Assembly: GCA_963777895.1 (NCBI GenBank)
Contig: CAVZSF010000007.1
Span: 62,001-126,000, forward strand
Source: UBA2241 sp963777895
GTDB taxonomy: Bacteria > Actinomycetota > Thermoleophilia > UBA2241
Direction of reading: 5' to 3'
DNA: 64,000 nucleotides
This document shows positions 8,930-16,988 of the stretch, piece after piece. The first letter of the stretch is position 1; every line of letters starts with the position of its first letter. The position numbers and the translations under genes were made by a program. The notes beneath the pieces are model-generated. The model ran no database searches, had not been told where the DNA came from, and was given only the letters and a program-made list of their open reading frames with translations.

Positions 8930-10889
8930 GTGCCCCGCCAGCCGGCCACACCACCCACGCCCCGCCCCTACCGGGTGGCACGCTGGGGCAAGTTTTGGTC
9001 GCTCGAGCCGGTGCACGCCGACGAACGCACCTGGCTGGTCGCGAAGGGCAGCGTGCCGTTCGAGCGAGACGACCTGGTGCTCGCGGTACCGGCCTCCGGC
9101 GACCGGCGCCGCGTGATCGAGGTCCTCGGCCCGGCCGACGACCTCAAGGCGGCGCTGCGCGCCCTGCTCGCGGCCCGCGCGGTCCGTCAAGGTTTCGGCG
9201 ACGAGGTGCTGGACGAGGCGGCCGCGGTGGCGGCGCGCGCAGCGCGCCCCGACCGCGGCCGTAAGGACATCACCGCCGTCCCCACCTTCACCATCGACCC
9301 CGACACGGCGCGCGACTTCGACGACGCCATCTCGGTCCAGCGCGAGGGGCAGGCATACCGGGCCCACGTCCACATCGCCGACGTCTCGTACTTCGTCGAC
9401 GACGACGGCGCCATCGACGCCGAGGCGCGCAAGCGCACCTCGAGCCTCTACCTGCCGCTGTGGGCCGAGCCGATGCTTCCCGCCGCGCTCTCTTCGGACC
9501 TGTGCAGCCTGAAGCCGCGCCAGCCTCGCAAGTGCCTCACCGCCGAGTTCACGTTCGACGCGGGCGGCGTCGCGCACGTCGGTGCAGTTCTACCGCTCGC
9601 TGATCAGCAGCGACCACCGTCTCACCTACGGGTTCGTGGACGGCGTGCTGGACGCGGCCGGGGCGAGCGAAGCGCTGGACGCCGGGGGCGGGACGGCCGA
9701 GCAGCTCGGCAGGCCGCCGGCCATCGCCTGCGGTGTGCCGGGGGCCGCGCCCGCGGCCGTCCCGGACGCGACCACCGAAGCCGGTCCGGAGCTGGTCGAC
9801 CAGCTCGTGCTCGCCGCGGAGCTGGCGGCGAAGCTGCGTCAGCGCCGCTTCGCGCGCGGCGCCCTGCGCATCGGCTCGTTCGAGCCTGAGTACGGGTTCG
9901 ACGAGACCGGCAAGCTGGTCGGCGCGGCGACGAGGCCGGAGACGGCGTCGCACGCCCTCGTGGAGGAGTTCATGCTCGCCGCCAACGAGGCCGTGGCCGA
10001 GTTCCTGCTGAAGCGGCGGGCGCGGACGCTCTTCCGCGTCCACGAGCCACCCGACGTGCGCAGCGCGCTCGAGCTGATGGAGAAGCTCGAGGAGCTCGGT
10101 GTGCCGGCGCCCTCGCTGCCCGACGGGCAGCTCACGCCGGCACAGCTCGGCCAGTGGTACGGCCGGGTCTCGGCCACGATCGCCGCGACAAGCGCCCGGG
10201 AAGCGCGGGGCCGCCTTGCCTGGCCCAACCTGCTGCTCCGTTCTCTCAAGCAGGCGGTGTACGCGCCCGCCAACAAGGGGCACTTCGGCCTGGCCAGCAG
10301 CGGCTACCTGCATTTCACCTCGCCCATCAGGCGCTACCCCGACCTCGTCGCGCACCGCGCCCTCCTCCACGAGCTGGGGGACGGACCGGGCGCGCCGCAG
10401 GACGAGGCACTTGCCACCCTGGGCGACGACTGCTCGACGATGGAACGTACGATGGCCCGTATCGAGCTCGACGCCGACGACATCGCTCTGACCTTCCTGC
10501 TCGACCAGCGGCTCCTCACCGACGGCTGGGAGACCGTCTTCGCGGGGGAGGTCACCGGCCTCATCCCGGCGGGTCTGTTCGTGCGCTTTGGCGGCTGCTT
10601 CGAAGGCTTTCTGCCGTCGCGCCGCCTCGGTGGCGAGCGCCTCATGCTGAGCGACCACGAGACGGCGCTCGTGGGTCCCGCGAGCGGACGGCGCTACCAG
10701 CTCGGCGACCACGTCGAGGTGCGCGTCGAGTCACTCGACCGCGTTCGTGGGCGTGTCGACCTGACGCCTGCCGTCGAGGCGCCGGATCGGCCCGTGACCG
10801 GGCCCAACCGGCGCCCCGCGCGCCGCACCGGCGGCGCCCGCCCGCCCCGCCGCCGCGGTCCTCGGCCCCCCGGACTGCGCCGCCGCTGA
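8930..10889 (+). CDS. rnr: RNB-domain exoribonuclease (RNase R/II), frame broken
   Basis: A 3'-to-5' exoribonuclease of about 652 residues. The catalytic Asp cluster is in TIDPDTARDFDDAIS, followed by AHVHIADVSYFVD. The C-terminal half has the FTSPIRRYPDL signature, an S1-like domain (FAGEVTGLIPAGLFVRFGG) and an Arg/Pro-rich tail. The frame shifts at 9581/9582: GGVAHV is in one frame and VQFYRSLISSD in the next, again one extra G. The GTG at 8930 follows the ctpA stop by 5 bases. Pairing with smpB 8 bases downstream matches the trans-translation pathway, where RNase R degrades non-stop mRNA. Confidence 0.88.
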
Positions 10890-10897
10890 GGTCCGGG

Positions 10898-11368
10898 ATG
10901 GCGCGCGAACAGGGCATCAAGCAGGTCGCCGGCAACCGCAAGGCCTACCACGACTACTTCATCGATGAGACCTTCGAGGCCGGCATCGTGCTGGTCGGCA
11001 CCGAGGTGAAGTCGCTGCGGGAGGGACGCGTGAACCTGCGCGACAGCTTCGGAGAGGTCAGGGGCGGCGAGCTCTTCCTGGTCGGCGTGCACATCAGCCC
11101 CTACGAGCAGGGCAACATCGCGAACCACGAACCCCTGAGGCCCCGCAAGCTGCTTCTGCATGCACGCGAGATCGACCGCATCGCGGAGAAGGTCAACGAG
11201 CGCGGCTACACCGTTGTGCCCACCAAGCTCTATTTCAAGGACGGCCGCGCCAAGGTCGAGATCGGCTTGGCGCGCGGCAAGCACCTCTACGACAAGCGCC
11301 AGGACATGGCGCGACGCGACGCCCAGCGTGACGTCGAGCGTGCCCTCCGCGCCCGCGGGGAAGAGTAG
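10898..11368 (+). CDS. smpB: SsrA-binding protein SmpB
   Basis: The tmRNA-binding protein of trans-translation, 156 residues as expected. NRKAYHDYFIDETFEAGIVL, GTEVKSLREGRVNLRDS and the basic tail KRQDMARRDAQRDVERAL are classic. It is translated 8 bases after rnr, and the two products cooperate in ribosome rescue and RNA decay. The ssrA gene itself is not in the window. Confidence 0.98.
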   Translation: MAREQGIKQVAGNRKAYHDYFIDETFEAGIVLVGTEVKSLREGRVNLRDSFGEVRGGELFLVGVHISPYEQGNIANHEPLRPRKLLLHAREIDRIAEKVNERGYTVVPTKLYFKDGRAKVEIGLARGKHLYDKRQDMARRDAQRDVERALRARGEE

Positions 11369-11436
11369 CCGGCGAGACGTTCCGCGGACGGGCGACCGGC
11401 CGGGAGCGCGATGACGGCGGGCTCACGGAGGTGCGC

Positions 11437-11715
11437 ATGGACGTTCTCTCGCAGGACCAGATCGACGGGGCGCTCGCCGATCTGGAGGGCTGGAGCTACA
11501 GCGACGGCGCGCTGACCAGGACCTTCCGCTTCGCGGACTTCCCGCGCGCCGTCGATTTCGTCGAGCATCTCGCGGACGTAGCCGAGTCGATGCAGCACCA
11601 CCCCGACATCGACATCCGCTACAACAAGGTGACGCTGCGCCTCGTGACGCACAGTGCCGGCGGCGTGACGGGACGCGACGTCGAGCTCGCGACGCATCTG
11701 CAGCAGCTGGCCTAG
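11437..11715 (+). CDS. Pterin-4a-carbinolamine dehydratase
   Basis: A 92-residue protein. It matches the 4a-hydroxytetrahydrobiopterin dehydratase family along its length, with the signature HHPDIDIRYNKVTLRLVTHS holding the conserved His-His-Pro and the downstream His. GGAGG at 11427-11431 fixes the ATG at 11437. The family recycles oxidised pterin, or acts as a transcription cofactor. No aromatic amino-acid hydroxylase is nearby, so its role here is open. Confidence 0.9.
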   Translation: MDVLSQDQIDGALADLEGWSYSDGALTRTFRFADFPRAVDFVEHLADVAESMQHHPDIDIRYNKVTLRLVTHSAGGVTGRDVELATHLQQLA

Positions 11716-11810
11716 GCCGCAGGCGGTCGGGCGCCGGGGGACGGCTCAAGGCCGGTCCCCCGGCGCCCGACCCTGCGGCCGCCTCCGTGCTACAATCGCA
11801 GCCCCTCAGT

Positions 11811-11887
11811 GCCCTCGTAGCTCAGGGGATTAGAGCGCGCGCCTCCGGAGCGCGAGGTCGTAGGTTCGAATCCTACCGGGGGCACCA
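11811..11887 (+). tRNA. tRNA-Arg (anticodon CCG), CCA encoded
   Basis: A complete cloverleaf. The acceptor arm pairs GCCCTCG with CGGGGGC, the D stem GCTC/GAGC, the anticodon stem CGCGC/GCGCG around loop CTCCGGA (anticodon CCG, reading CGG), and the T arm GTAGG-TTCGAAT-CCTAC. The discriminator is A and CCA is encoded at 11885-11887. TACAAT at 11791-11796 is a likely -10 box. Its 3' end is copied downstream. Confidence 0.97.
11871..11887 (+). repeat. tRNA 3'-end repeat, copy 1 (inside tRNA-Arg)
   Basis: tcctaccgggggcacca, the 3' half of the T arm, acceptor strand and CCA. Near-identical copies lie at 11897-11913 and 13993-14009. Together they resemble attachment-site duplications at a tRNA. 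Confidence 0.65.
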
Positions 11888-11896
11888 ACGTCGTCG

Positions 11897-11913
11897 TCCT
11901 GCCGGGGGCACCA
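11897..11913 (+). repeat. tRNA 3'-end repeat, copy 2
   Basis: tcctgccgggggcacca, 16 of 17 identical to the tRNA copy. The match also runs on beyond the tRNA: 20 bases at 11876-11895 recur exactly at 11902-11921. Confidence 0.65.
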
Positions 11914-11937
11914 ACGTCGTCTACGTGCCAGCAGTCG

Positions 11938-12681
11938 TTACTGCTCGGTGACCGGTTCGCGTGTCCGGTCGCCGTCCCGATCGGAAGCCCCCGCGTGCCT
12001 CCAGGCAACTGAGGCGCTCGCGGCCCACGGCAGCATGACGATCCCCAGCCACACGAACCACACGATCTGCAGCAGTCCAAAGCCGTACGCCAGGTCCCCG
12101 AGGACAGGCACGACCGAGAGGACGCCCGCGGCGCCGATCGCCACCCCGAGCCAGTTCAGCGCCTTGGGCAGCGCACCAGTGCGCAGGGCCGCCACGCTCA
12201 CGAGCAGGACCCACAGACCGCCGAGAAGCTCGCCGCCGGATCCGCCGAGGCCCTGAGCCACAGGTTCGATCGCTTGCCAGGCCGACACGGCCTGGGCCGG
12301 GTTCGTGGCGTGGAGTTCGACCACCGCCCCCACGCCGGCGTTGAAGATCATCCCACTCGCGACGAGCACGACGGCCCAGATCAGCCCCGCCGCGGTCGCC
12401 GCCTGAGCCAAGGCCGGAGCCCCGTCCTTCAAGCGCGCGTGGAGCGCCAGCGCCAGAACGGCCAGGACGATGCCGAAGATGATGTAGGTGACCAGATGCA
12501 TGACCCGCATGCTGTCGTGGTTGCTCACCAGCAGGGCCACCTTCTCAGCGGGATCCACGACACTCGGGTACTTCACGAACACGAGGAAGTAGGGCATCGC
12601 CACCACGTAGGCCGCGGCCAGGTAGAGTGCGGCGAAGCCCCCCACCTTCTGCCGGACGTTGCCTTCAACGAGCGCTCTCAT
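11938..12681 (-). CDS. Polytopic membrane protein (DUF4386-like)
   Basis: A 247-residue protein with about six to seven hydrophobic segments (for example FAALYLAAAYVVAMPYFLV, IIFGIVLAVLALAL, ALNWLGVAIGAAGVLSVVPV) and a short charged tail. The layout resembles DUF4386 proteins; no transport or catalytic motif is visible. The ATG at 12681 follows a GGAGAGGAG run. It is transcribed away from the adjacent TetR gene from a promoter that overlaps both predicted operators, so it is the likely target of that repressor. It sits between tRNA-end repeats and may be acquired DNA. Confidence 0.65.
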   Translation of the reverse strand: MRALVEGNVRQKVGGFAALYLAAAYVVAMPYFLVFVKYPSVVDPAEKVALLVSNHDSMRVMHLVTYIIFGIVLAVLALALHARLKDGAPALAQAATAAGLIWAVVLVASGMIFNAGVGAVVELHATNPAQAVSAWQAIEPVAQGLGGSGGELLGGLWVLLVSVAALRTGALPKALNWLGVAIGAAGVLSVVPVLGDLAYGFGLLQIVWFVWLGIVMLPWAASASVAWRHAGASDRDGDRTREPVTEQ

Positions 12682-12736
12682 CTCTCTCCTCTCCCGTCAA
12701 GGCACGTGGTGCTTCTCGCCCCGACAACGATGCTGT

Positions 12737-12780
12737 ATACTTACGCCGTAAGTATCGTGCTTACAGCGTAAGTATGTCAA
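12737..12780. promoter_or_regulatory. Divergent promoter with tandem TetR-type operators
   Basis: ATACTTAC-GCC-GTAAGTAT at 12737-12755 is a perfect 8-bp palindrome. A second, CTTAC-AGC-GTAAG, lies at 12760-12772, centred 20 bp away on the same helix face. On the minus strand a perfect TTGACA (12775-12780), 18-base spacer and GATACT (12751-12756) make a promoter whose spacer and -10 box are covered by the sites. On the plus strand TATACT at 12736-12741 can serve the regulator. Confidence 0.8.
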
Positions 12781-12839
12781 GCGGTCGCGATACGCTGTCC
12801 GCGACGCCAGGTGCACAAGGCTCCGAGTGGAGAATGCCG

Positions 12840-13520
12840 ATGGAGACACGGCTCACGCCCCGCCCCGAACCGCGAGCCCCGCTCAACAGGGAGCGGGTGC
12901 TGCGCGCCGCCGTCGAGCTTGCGGATGAAGGCGGCATCGAGTCGCTCACGATGCGCGAGCTCGGGCTGAGGCTCGGAGTCGAAGCGATGTCGCTCTACAA
13001 CCACGTGGCCAACAAGGACGACATGCTCGACGGCATGGTCGACCTCGTCGTGGGAGAGATCGACCTGCCTTCAGATGAGGTCGACTGGAAGGACGCTATG
13101 CGCCGGAGGGCGATCTCGGCCCAGGCGGTCTTCTCTCGTCACCCCTGGGCAAGTGCCCTGGTCGATTCACGCGAGAGCTCCGGCCTCGAGAGACTGCGCT
13201 ACTTCGAATGGGTGATCGGGACACTCCGACGGGCCGGATTCCCCATCGAGCTGGCGGCGCACGCGTTCTCGCTTCTCGACAGCTACATCTACGGCTTCGG
13301 CCGGCAGCAGCTGAACATGTCGGCCGGGGGCGGGGCCGAGCCCGAGGAGATGGCCGAGGCCTTCCTGAGCGCGATCCCCGCCGATGAGTACCCGTACCTC
13401 AGGGAGATGATCGTCGAGTACGCGATGGACGGCGGCTATGACGACAAAGCCGATTTCGAGTTCGGGCTCGGGCTCATTCTTGATGGACTCCAGAGGCTTC
13501 TGGATCGGCCCGCGAGCTAG
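12840..13520 (+). CDS. TetR/AcrR-family repressor
   Basis: A 226-residue regulator. The N-terminal HTH is ESLTMRELGLRLGVEAMSLY, followed by NHVANKDDMLDGMVD, and the C-terminal half resembles the TetR_C ligand-binding domain, helical with Tyr/Phe-rich SYIYGFGRQQ. GTGGAG at 12827-12832 favours ATG 12840 over ATG 12834 or 12774; the last lies inside the operator region. It very probably represses itself and the divergent membrane protein through the two palindromes between them. The inducer is unknown. Confidence 0.88.
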   Translation: METRLTPRPEPRAPLNRERVLRAAVELADEGGIESLTMRELGLRLGVEAMSLYNHVANKDDMLDGMVDLVVGEIDLPSDEVDWKDAMRRRAISAQAVFSRHPWASALVDSRESSGLERLRYFEWVIGTLRRAGFPIELAAHAFSLLDSYIYGFGRQQLNMSAGGGAEPEEMAEAFLSAIPADEYPYLREMIVEYAMDGGYDDKADFEFGLGLILDGLQRLLDRPAS

Positions 13521-13547
13521 ACCGGCCGCTCCGGCACTGACCTCAGC

Positions 13548-13919
13548 CTAGCCCTGCCGGATGCCCAGCGTGTTGCCGTCCGGGTCGCGGAACCAGGCAC
13601 CCCGTGCCGGCCCTATCGGCGCGATGTGGCCGGTGGTCTTGAGCGGTCCTTCGTCGTAGTCGAGGAACGCTACCCCTTTGGCTTCGAGGTCCTTGACCGC
13701 AGCCTCGATGTCGGTCACCTCGAAGTGTGCCAGCGTGTGCTCGGTGACCGTCGGTGGGCGCTTGAAGATCGAAAGTTCACTTGCGTCCCCGCAGCGAAAG
13801 CGCACGCCGGCAGGGCTCTCCCACAGCACCTCCAGGCCCAGCGTCTCTGCGTAGAAGGCCCTTGCTCGCTCGAGATCGCTGACGGGCAACGTAGAAACCA
13901 CCATGGTCGCGCCAAGCAT
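13548..13919 (-). CDS. VOC/glyoxalase superfamily protein
   Basis: A 123-residue single VOC module: MVVSTLPVSDLERARAFY at the start, LGLEVLW, LAHFEVTDIEAAV and the closing GAWFRDPDGNTLGI. The pattern fits dioxygenase/bleomycin-resistance-like proteins rather than glyoxalase I itself. GGGAGG lies 6 bases before ATG 13919. It is convergent with the TetR gene and lies inside the segment bounded by tRNA-end repeats. Confidence 0.85.
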   Translation of the reverse strand: MLGATMVVSTLPVSDLERARAFYAETLGLEVLWESPAGVRFRCGDASELSIFKRPPTVTEHTLAHFEVTDIEAAVKDLEAKGVAFLDYDEGPLKTTGHIAPIGPARGAWFRDPDGNTLGIRQG

Positions 13920-13992
13920 GATCGACCTCCCTGGAATCGAGGAAACGTAGTACGAGCTTCTTTCCACGATACTGTGATGCCACGCTGTTGGG

Positions 13993-14009
13993 TCCTGCCG
14001 GGGGCGCCA
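13993..14009 (+). repeat. tRNA 3'-end repeat, copy 3
   Basis: tcctgccgggggcgcca, 16 of 17 identical to copy 2 and 15 of 17 to the tRNA end. It lies 2.1 kb from the tRNA and abuts the TAGACT -10 box of the next gene, so it marks the far edge of the segment. Confidence 0.55.
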
Positions 14010-14023
14010 GTAGACTACCCGCC

Positions 14024-14935
14024 GTGGACCAGCGGACCTCCGCCCGGGCGTACGCGGCCGCGCTCGGCATGAGCGTCGCCTTCGGCCTCTCCTTCGTCGC
14101 CGCCAAGTACGCCTTGCGCGGCTTCGAACCCCTGCTGATCGCGCTGCTTCGTTTCAGCATCGCCGGCAGCCTGCTCTGGCTCATCTGGCGGTGGCGGCGG
14201 GGACGGGAACGGGCGACGCGCTCCGAGCTGGGGCGGCTCGCCCTCCTCGGCTTCGTGTCGCTCACCCTGTACTTCACACTCGAGATCAACGGGATCGCGC
14301 GCACCAGCGCGTCGGCGGCCTCGATCATCGTCGCGGCGATCCCCGTGTTCGTGATCGTGTTGAGCGCCGCGCTCATCGGCGAACGCAGCAGCCCGCGCCA
14401 GTGGGTCGGGGTCGTGCTGTCGTTCGCCGGCGTCGCGGCGCTCGTCCTGCTGGGAGGCTCCGAGGGCGAGGGCGGCCTCGTGGGGAACCTGCTGGTGCTG
14501 GCGGCCGCCTTTACGGCCGCCGTCGGGACCCTGATCGCGCGAAGCCTCATGGTCAGCCGCTCGGCGCTGTTCGTGACCGCCTACCAGAACCTCTTCGGAG
14601 CGCTCTTCGTGGCTCCCATCGCCCTGGCGGAGGCGCTGCTCGTCGGCGTCCGCACGCCATCAGCCCAGGCATGGACCGCGGTGGCCTACCTCACGCTGGC
14701 CTGCTCCGTGCTGGGCTATCTGCTGCTCAACTACGCCTTCCGCTTTCTGGAGGCGAGCAGGGTCGCCGTCTTCGTCAACCTGACCCCCGTGGTCGCGGTG
14801 GCGGCCGCCTATGCGCTGCTCGGCGAGCGGTTCGGGGTCTGGCAGGGCGTCGCCGCGGCGGTGGTCGTCGCCGGGGTATGGCTCGCCAACAGTGGGGCGG
14901 GGGCGGGCGAGGTGCAGGTCGAGGCCGGGGCCTAG
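14024..14935 (+). CDS. EamA/DMT-family transporter
   Basis: A 303-residue integral membrane protein with ten predicted segments in two EamA halves. The first begins LGMSVAFGLSFVAAKYALRG; the second contains TPVVAVAAAYALLGERFGVWQG. Such carriers export metabolites or amino acids; the substrate cannot be read. GTG 14024 has no ribosome site, but TAGACT at 14011-14016 sits 7 bases upstream, so the mRNA is probably leaderless. Confidence 0.88.
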   Translation: MDQRTSARAYAAALGMSVAFGLSFVAAKYALRGFEPLLIALLRFSIAGSLLWLIWRWRRGRERATRSELGRLALLGFVSLTLYFTLEINGIARTSASAASIIVAAIPVFVIVLSAALIGERSSPRQWVGVVLSFAGVAALVLLGGSEGEGGLVGNLLVLAAAFTAAVGTLIARSLMVSRSALFVTAYQNLFGALFVAPIALAEALLVGVRTPSAQAWTAVAYLTLACSVLGYLLLNYAFRFLEASRVAVFVNLTPVVAVAAAYALLGERFGVWQGVAAAVVVAGVWLANSGAGAGEVQVEAGA

Positions 14936-15004
14936 AGGCGAGGCGGGCGGGATGGCGAGCAGGCCGGCCGAGGCGTTGGCGGCGAGCAGCGCGCGGAAGG
15001 CGGC

Positions 15005-15472
15005 CTAGAAGTCGATCGGCTCGATGAGGCCGGCGCCCAAGGCCTTGATGAACTTGCCGGCCTCTTCTTCGAAGTTGTGCCGGCTCACGCGCTCGGCCTC
15101 GCGAGCGAGCGCCTGCGTCCCGTAGTAGAGCTCGCGGCTGAGCTCTTCGACGCCTTGCCGTCCCATCTCGACGGTGCGCACGGTCTCGCACTCGGGGCAG
15201 CGCAGGCGGAGCGTCCAACTGGACCCGCCCGAGCGCCGCCACTCGACGGGATGCACGAGGTCCCCGTGGCAGACGGGGCAGACGCGCGTCTCGGCGGCGA
15301 CCGCGACACGAGCCGGCGCCGCAGCGCTCTCGCAGACGGGCAGGCGGGTGAGGTGGCCGGCGTCGGCCGCCCCGGCGGCGACCGCCGGCCGCTCGTCGCG
15401 GTCGAACACCATGAGCTCGACCTCGGTCCCGTCCGGGAAGATGAACAGCTCGATCTTGAAGTCGTCGCGCAT
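15005..15472 (-). CDS. Zinc-ribbon protein of unknown function
   Basis: A 155-residue protein. The N-terminal beta-rich stretch (KIELFIFPDGTEVELMVFD) is followed by a linker and a treble-cleft zinc ribbon with paired CPVC and CPEC about 30 residues apart. The C-terminal half is helical (VEELSRELYYGTQALAREAE). ATG 15472 has AGGAGG 7 bases upstream. It lies alone between the EamA gene and murI. I do not recognise the family; it may be a lineage-specific protein. Confidence 0.7.
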   Translation of the reverse strand: MRDDFKIELFIFPDGTEVELMVFDRDERPAVAAGAADAGHLTRLPVCESAAAPARVAVAAETRVCPVCHGDLVHPVEWRRSGGSSWTLRLRCPECETVRTVEMGRQGVEELSRELYYGTQALAREAERVSRHNFEEEAGKFIKALGAGLIEPIDF

Positions 15473-15624
15473 CCCTGGTCCTCCTGCCTCCAGCCCCGAT
15501 ATCGGTCGTCTGACCGTTGGGCTTAAGGGGTCACGGAGGGGACATTCGTTTGGCACGAGATGACGCTTCGGGCGCGACGGTATACTACCGGCGCGCCCGG
15601 CTGCGCCGGGCGCGCCACGTCACC

Positions 15625-16473
15625 ATGGCCAGCGAACCAGCCGACAGACGAGAGCTATCCGGACTGCCCATCGGCATGTTCGATTCGGGCATGGGCGGCC
15701 TCACCGTTCTGCACGAGTGCCTCGTGACGATGCCGAGCGAGGACTTCGTCTACCTCGGCGATACGGCGCGCTTCCCGTACGGGGAGAAGACACAGGAGGA
15801 GCTGGAACGGTTCTCCGTCCAGATCGCCGCCTTCCTGGAGCACGTCGGCGTCAAGCTGCTCGTCGTGGCCTGCTACTCGGCCACGTCCGCCGCGCTCCCC
15901 GCCCTGCAGGAGCGCTTCTCCACGCCCATCGTCGGCGTGGTGATGCCGGGCGCGCGCGCCGCCGTCCAGAGCTCGCGCTACCGGCGCATCGGCATCATGG
16001 CGACGGAGGCCACGGTGGCGAGCGGGGCCTACCCGCGCGCCATCCACAGTCTCGACTCCGGCGCCGAGGTCATCCAGCAGGCGTGTCCGGGACTGGTCTC
16101 CTACATCCAGGAGGGTGACGTCGCGAGCCGCGAGCTGGCCGACGCCGTCCGCGGCTTCACGGCGCCGCTCAAAGAGCGGCGGCCCGACGTCGTCATCATG
16201 GGCTGCACGCACTACCCCCTCATCTCGCCGATGCTGCAGCGCCACCTCGGCCGGGACGTCACCTTGGTCAACCCGGCCGCCGAGATCGCCCTCGAAGTCG
16301 AGGGGATCCTCGCCCGGCAGGGCATCGCCCGGGACGAAGCACGCGAGGGGTCGTACCGCTTCTACAGCACCGGTGACGTGGAGGCGTTCCGCACCGTCGG
16401 CGCGCGCTTCCTGCAGATGCCGCTCGACGAGGTCGCGCCGGTCACGCTGGACGAGCTCGCCGCCCTGGTGTGA
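15625..16473 (+). CDS. murI: Glutamate racemase with unusual active-site sequence
   Basis: Makes D-glutamate for peptidoglycan. It is 282 residues from ATG 15625. GMFDSGMGGLTVL, YLGDTARFPYG and the second catalytic Cys in MGCTHYPLI are standard. The first catalytic segment, normally ACNTA(S/T), reads VACYSATS: the Cys is kept but the following Asn is Tyr. It starts the murI-queT-rph-rdgB string; queT overlaps its stop. No strong ribosome site is seen, and the upstream TATACT at 15581-15586 may be a -10 box. Confidence 0.92.
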   Translation: MASEPADRRELSGLPIGMFDSGMGGLTVLHECLVTMPSEDFVYLGDTARFPYGEKTQEELERFSVQIAAFLEHVGVKLLVVACYSATSAALPALQERFSTPIVGVVMPGARAAVQSSRYRRIGIMATEATVASGAYPRAIHSLDSGAEVIQQACPGLVSYIQEGDVASRELADAVRGFTAPLKERRPDVVIMGCTHYPLISPMLQRHLGRDVTLVNPAAEIALEVEGILARQGIARDEAREGSYRFYSTGDVEAFRTVGARFLQMPLDEVAPVTLDELAALV

Positions 16474-16988
16474 ACGCCCGCTTCATCGCGCGCGCCGCCC
16501 TGTACGCGGCGGCGTACGCGGGATTGACCCTTGCCCCGGGATTGAGCGCGATCGCCTACGGACCCGTCCAGTTCCGCGTGAGCGAGGCGCTCACCGTGTT
16601 CGCCTGCGTGGACCCGGCCGCCGTCGTGGGGCTCACGCTGGGGACGGCGCTCGCCAATCTCGCCAGTCCGATCGCCGTCCTGGATGTCCCGTTCGGCGCT
16701 CTCCTGACGCTGGTGGCCACGCTTGCGATGCACCGCATCGGGCCCCGTTACGTCGCCCTCCTCGCGCCGGTCGTCGTCAACGGTCTGGGGGTCGCCGCCG
16801 AGCTCGCCCTGCTGCAGGACATCCCGTTCTGGTACGGCGTGGTGTTCGTGAGCCTCGGAGAGGCCGTGGTACTGTTCACCGGCGGCGCGGCGCTGCTGGC
16901 GGTGATCCGCCGCCGCGCCGTCCAGTTCGGCCTTCCCGCCGGGGAGACCGGGAGGCACGTGCGATCGTCGAAGGAGGCACGCCGGTGA
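16470..16988 (+). CDS. queT: QueT-family queuosine-precursor transporter
   Basis: A 172-residue membrane protein with about five segments. The QueT signature YGPVQFRVSEALTV lies near residue 30, followed by DVPFGALLTL and a C-terminal helical pair. QueT is the substrate-binding component of an ECF-type importer for preQ0/preQ1. The GTG at 16470 overlaps the murI stop and rph overlaps its own stop, so it is translationally coupled inside the murI-rph operon. I found no preQ1 riboswitch nearby. Confidence 0.82.
   Translation: MNARFIARAALYAAAYAGLTLAPGLSAIAYGPVQFRVSEALTVFACVDPAAVVGLTLGTALANLASPIAVLDVPFGALLTLVATLAMHRIGPRYVALLAPVVVNGLGVAAELALLQDIPFWYGVVFVSLGEAVVLFTGGAALLAVIRRRAVQFGLPAGETGRHVRSSKEARR

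Noticed and set aside
11897..11913. A second tRNA gene after tRNA-Arg
   Set aside because: Only the 3' tail is repeated; no D or anticodon arm precedes it.
15541..15600. A full promoter for murI
   Set aside because: TATACT at 15581-15586 is good, but the best -35 (TTGGCA) is 25 bases away; only the -10 box was noted.
16400..16470. preQ1 riboswitch for queT
   Set aside because: queT overlaps the end of murI, leaving no leader, and no preQ1 aptamer pattern was seen.
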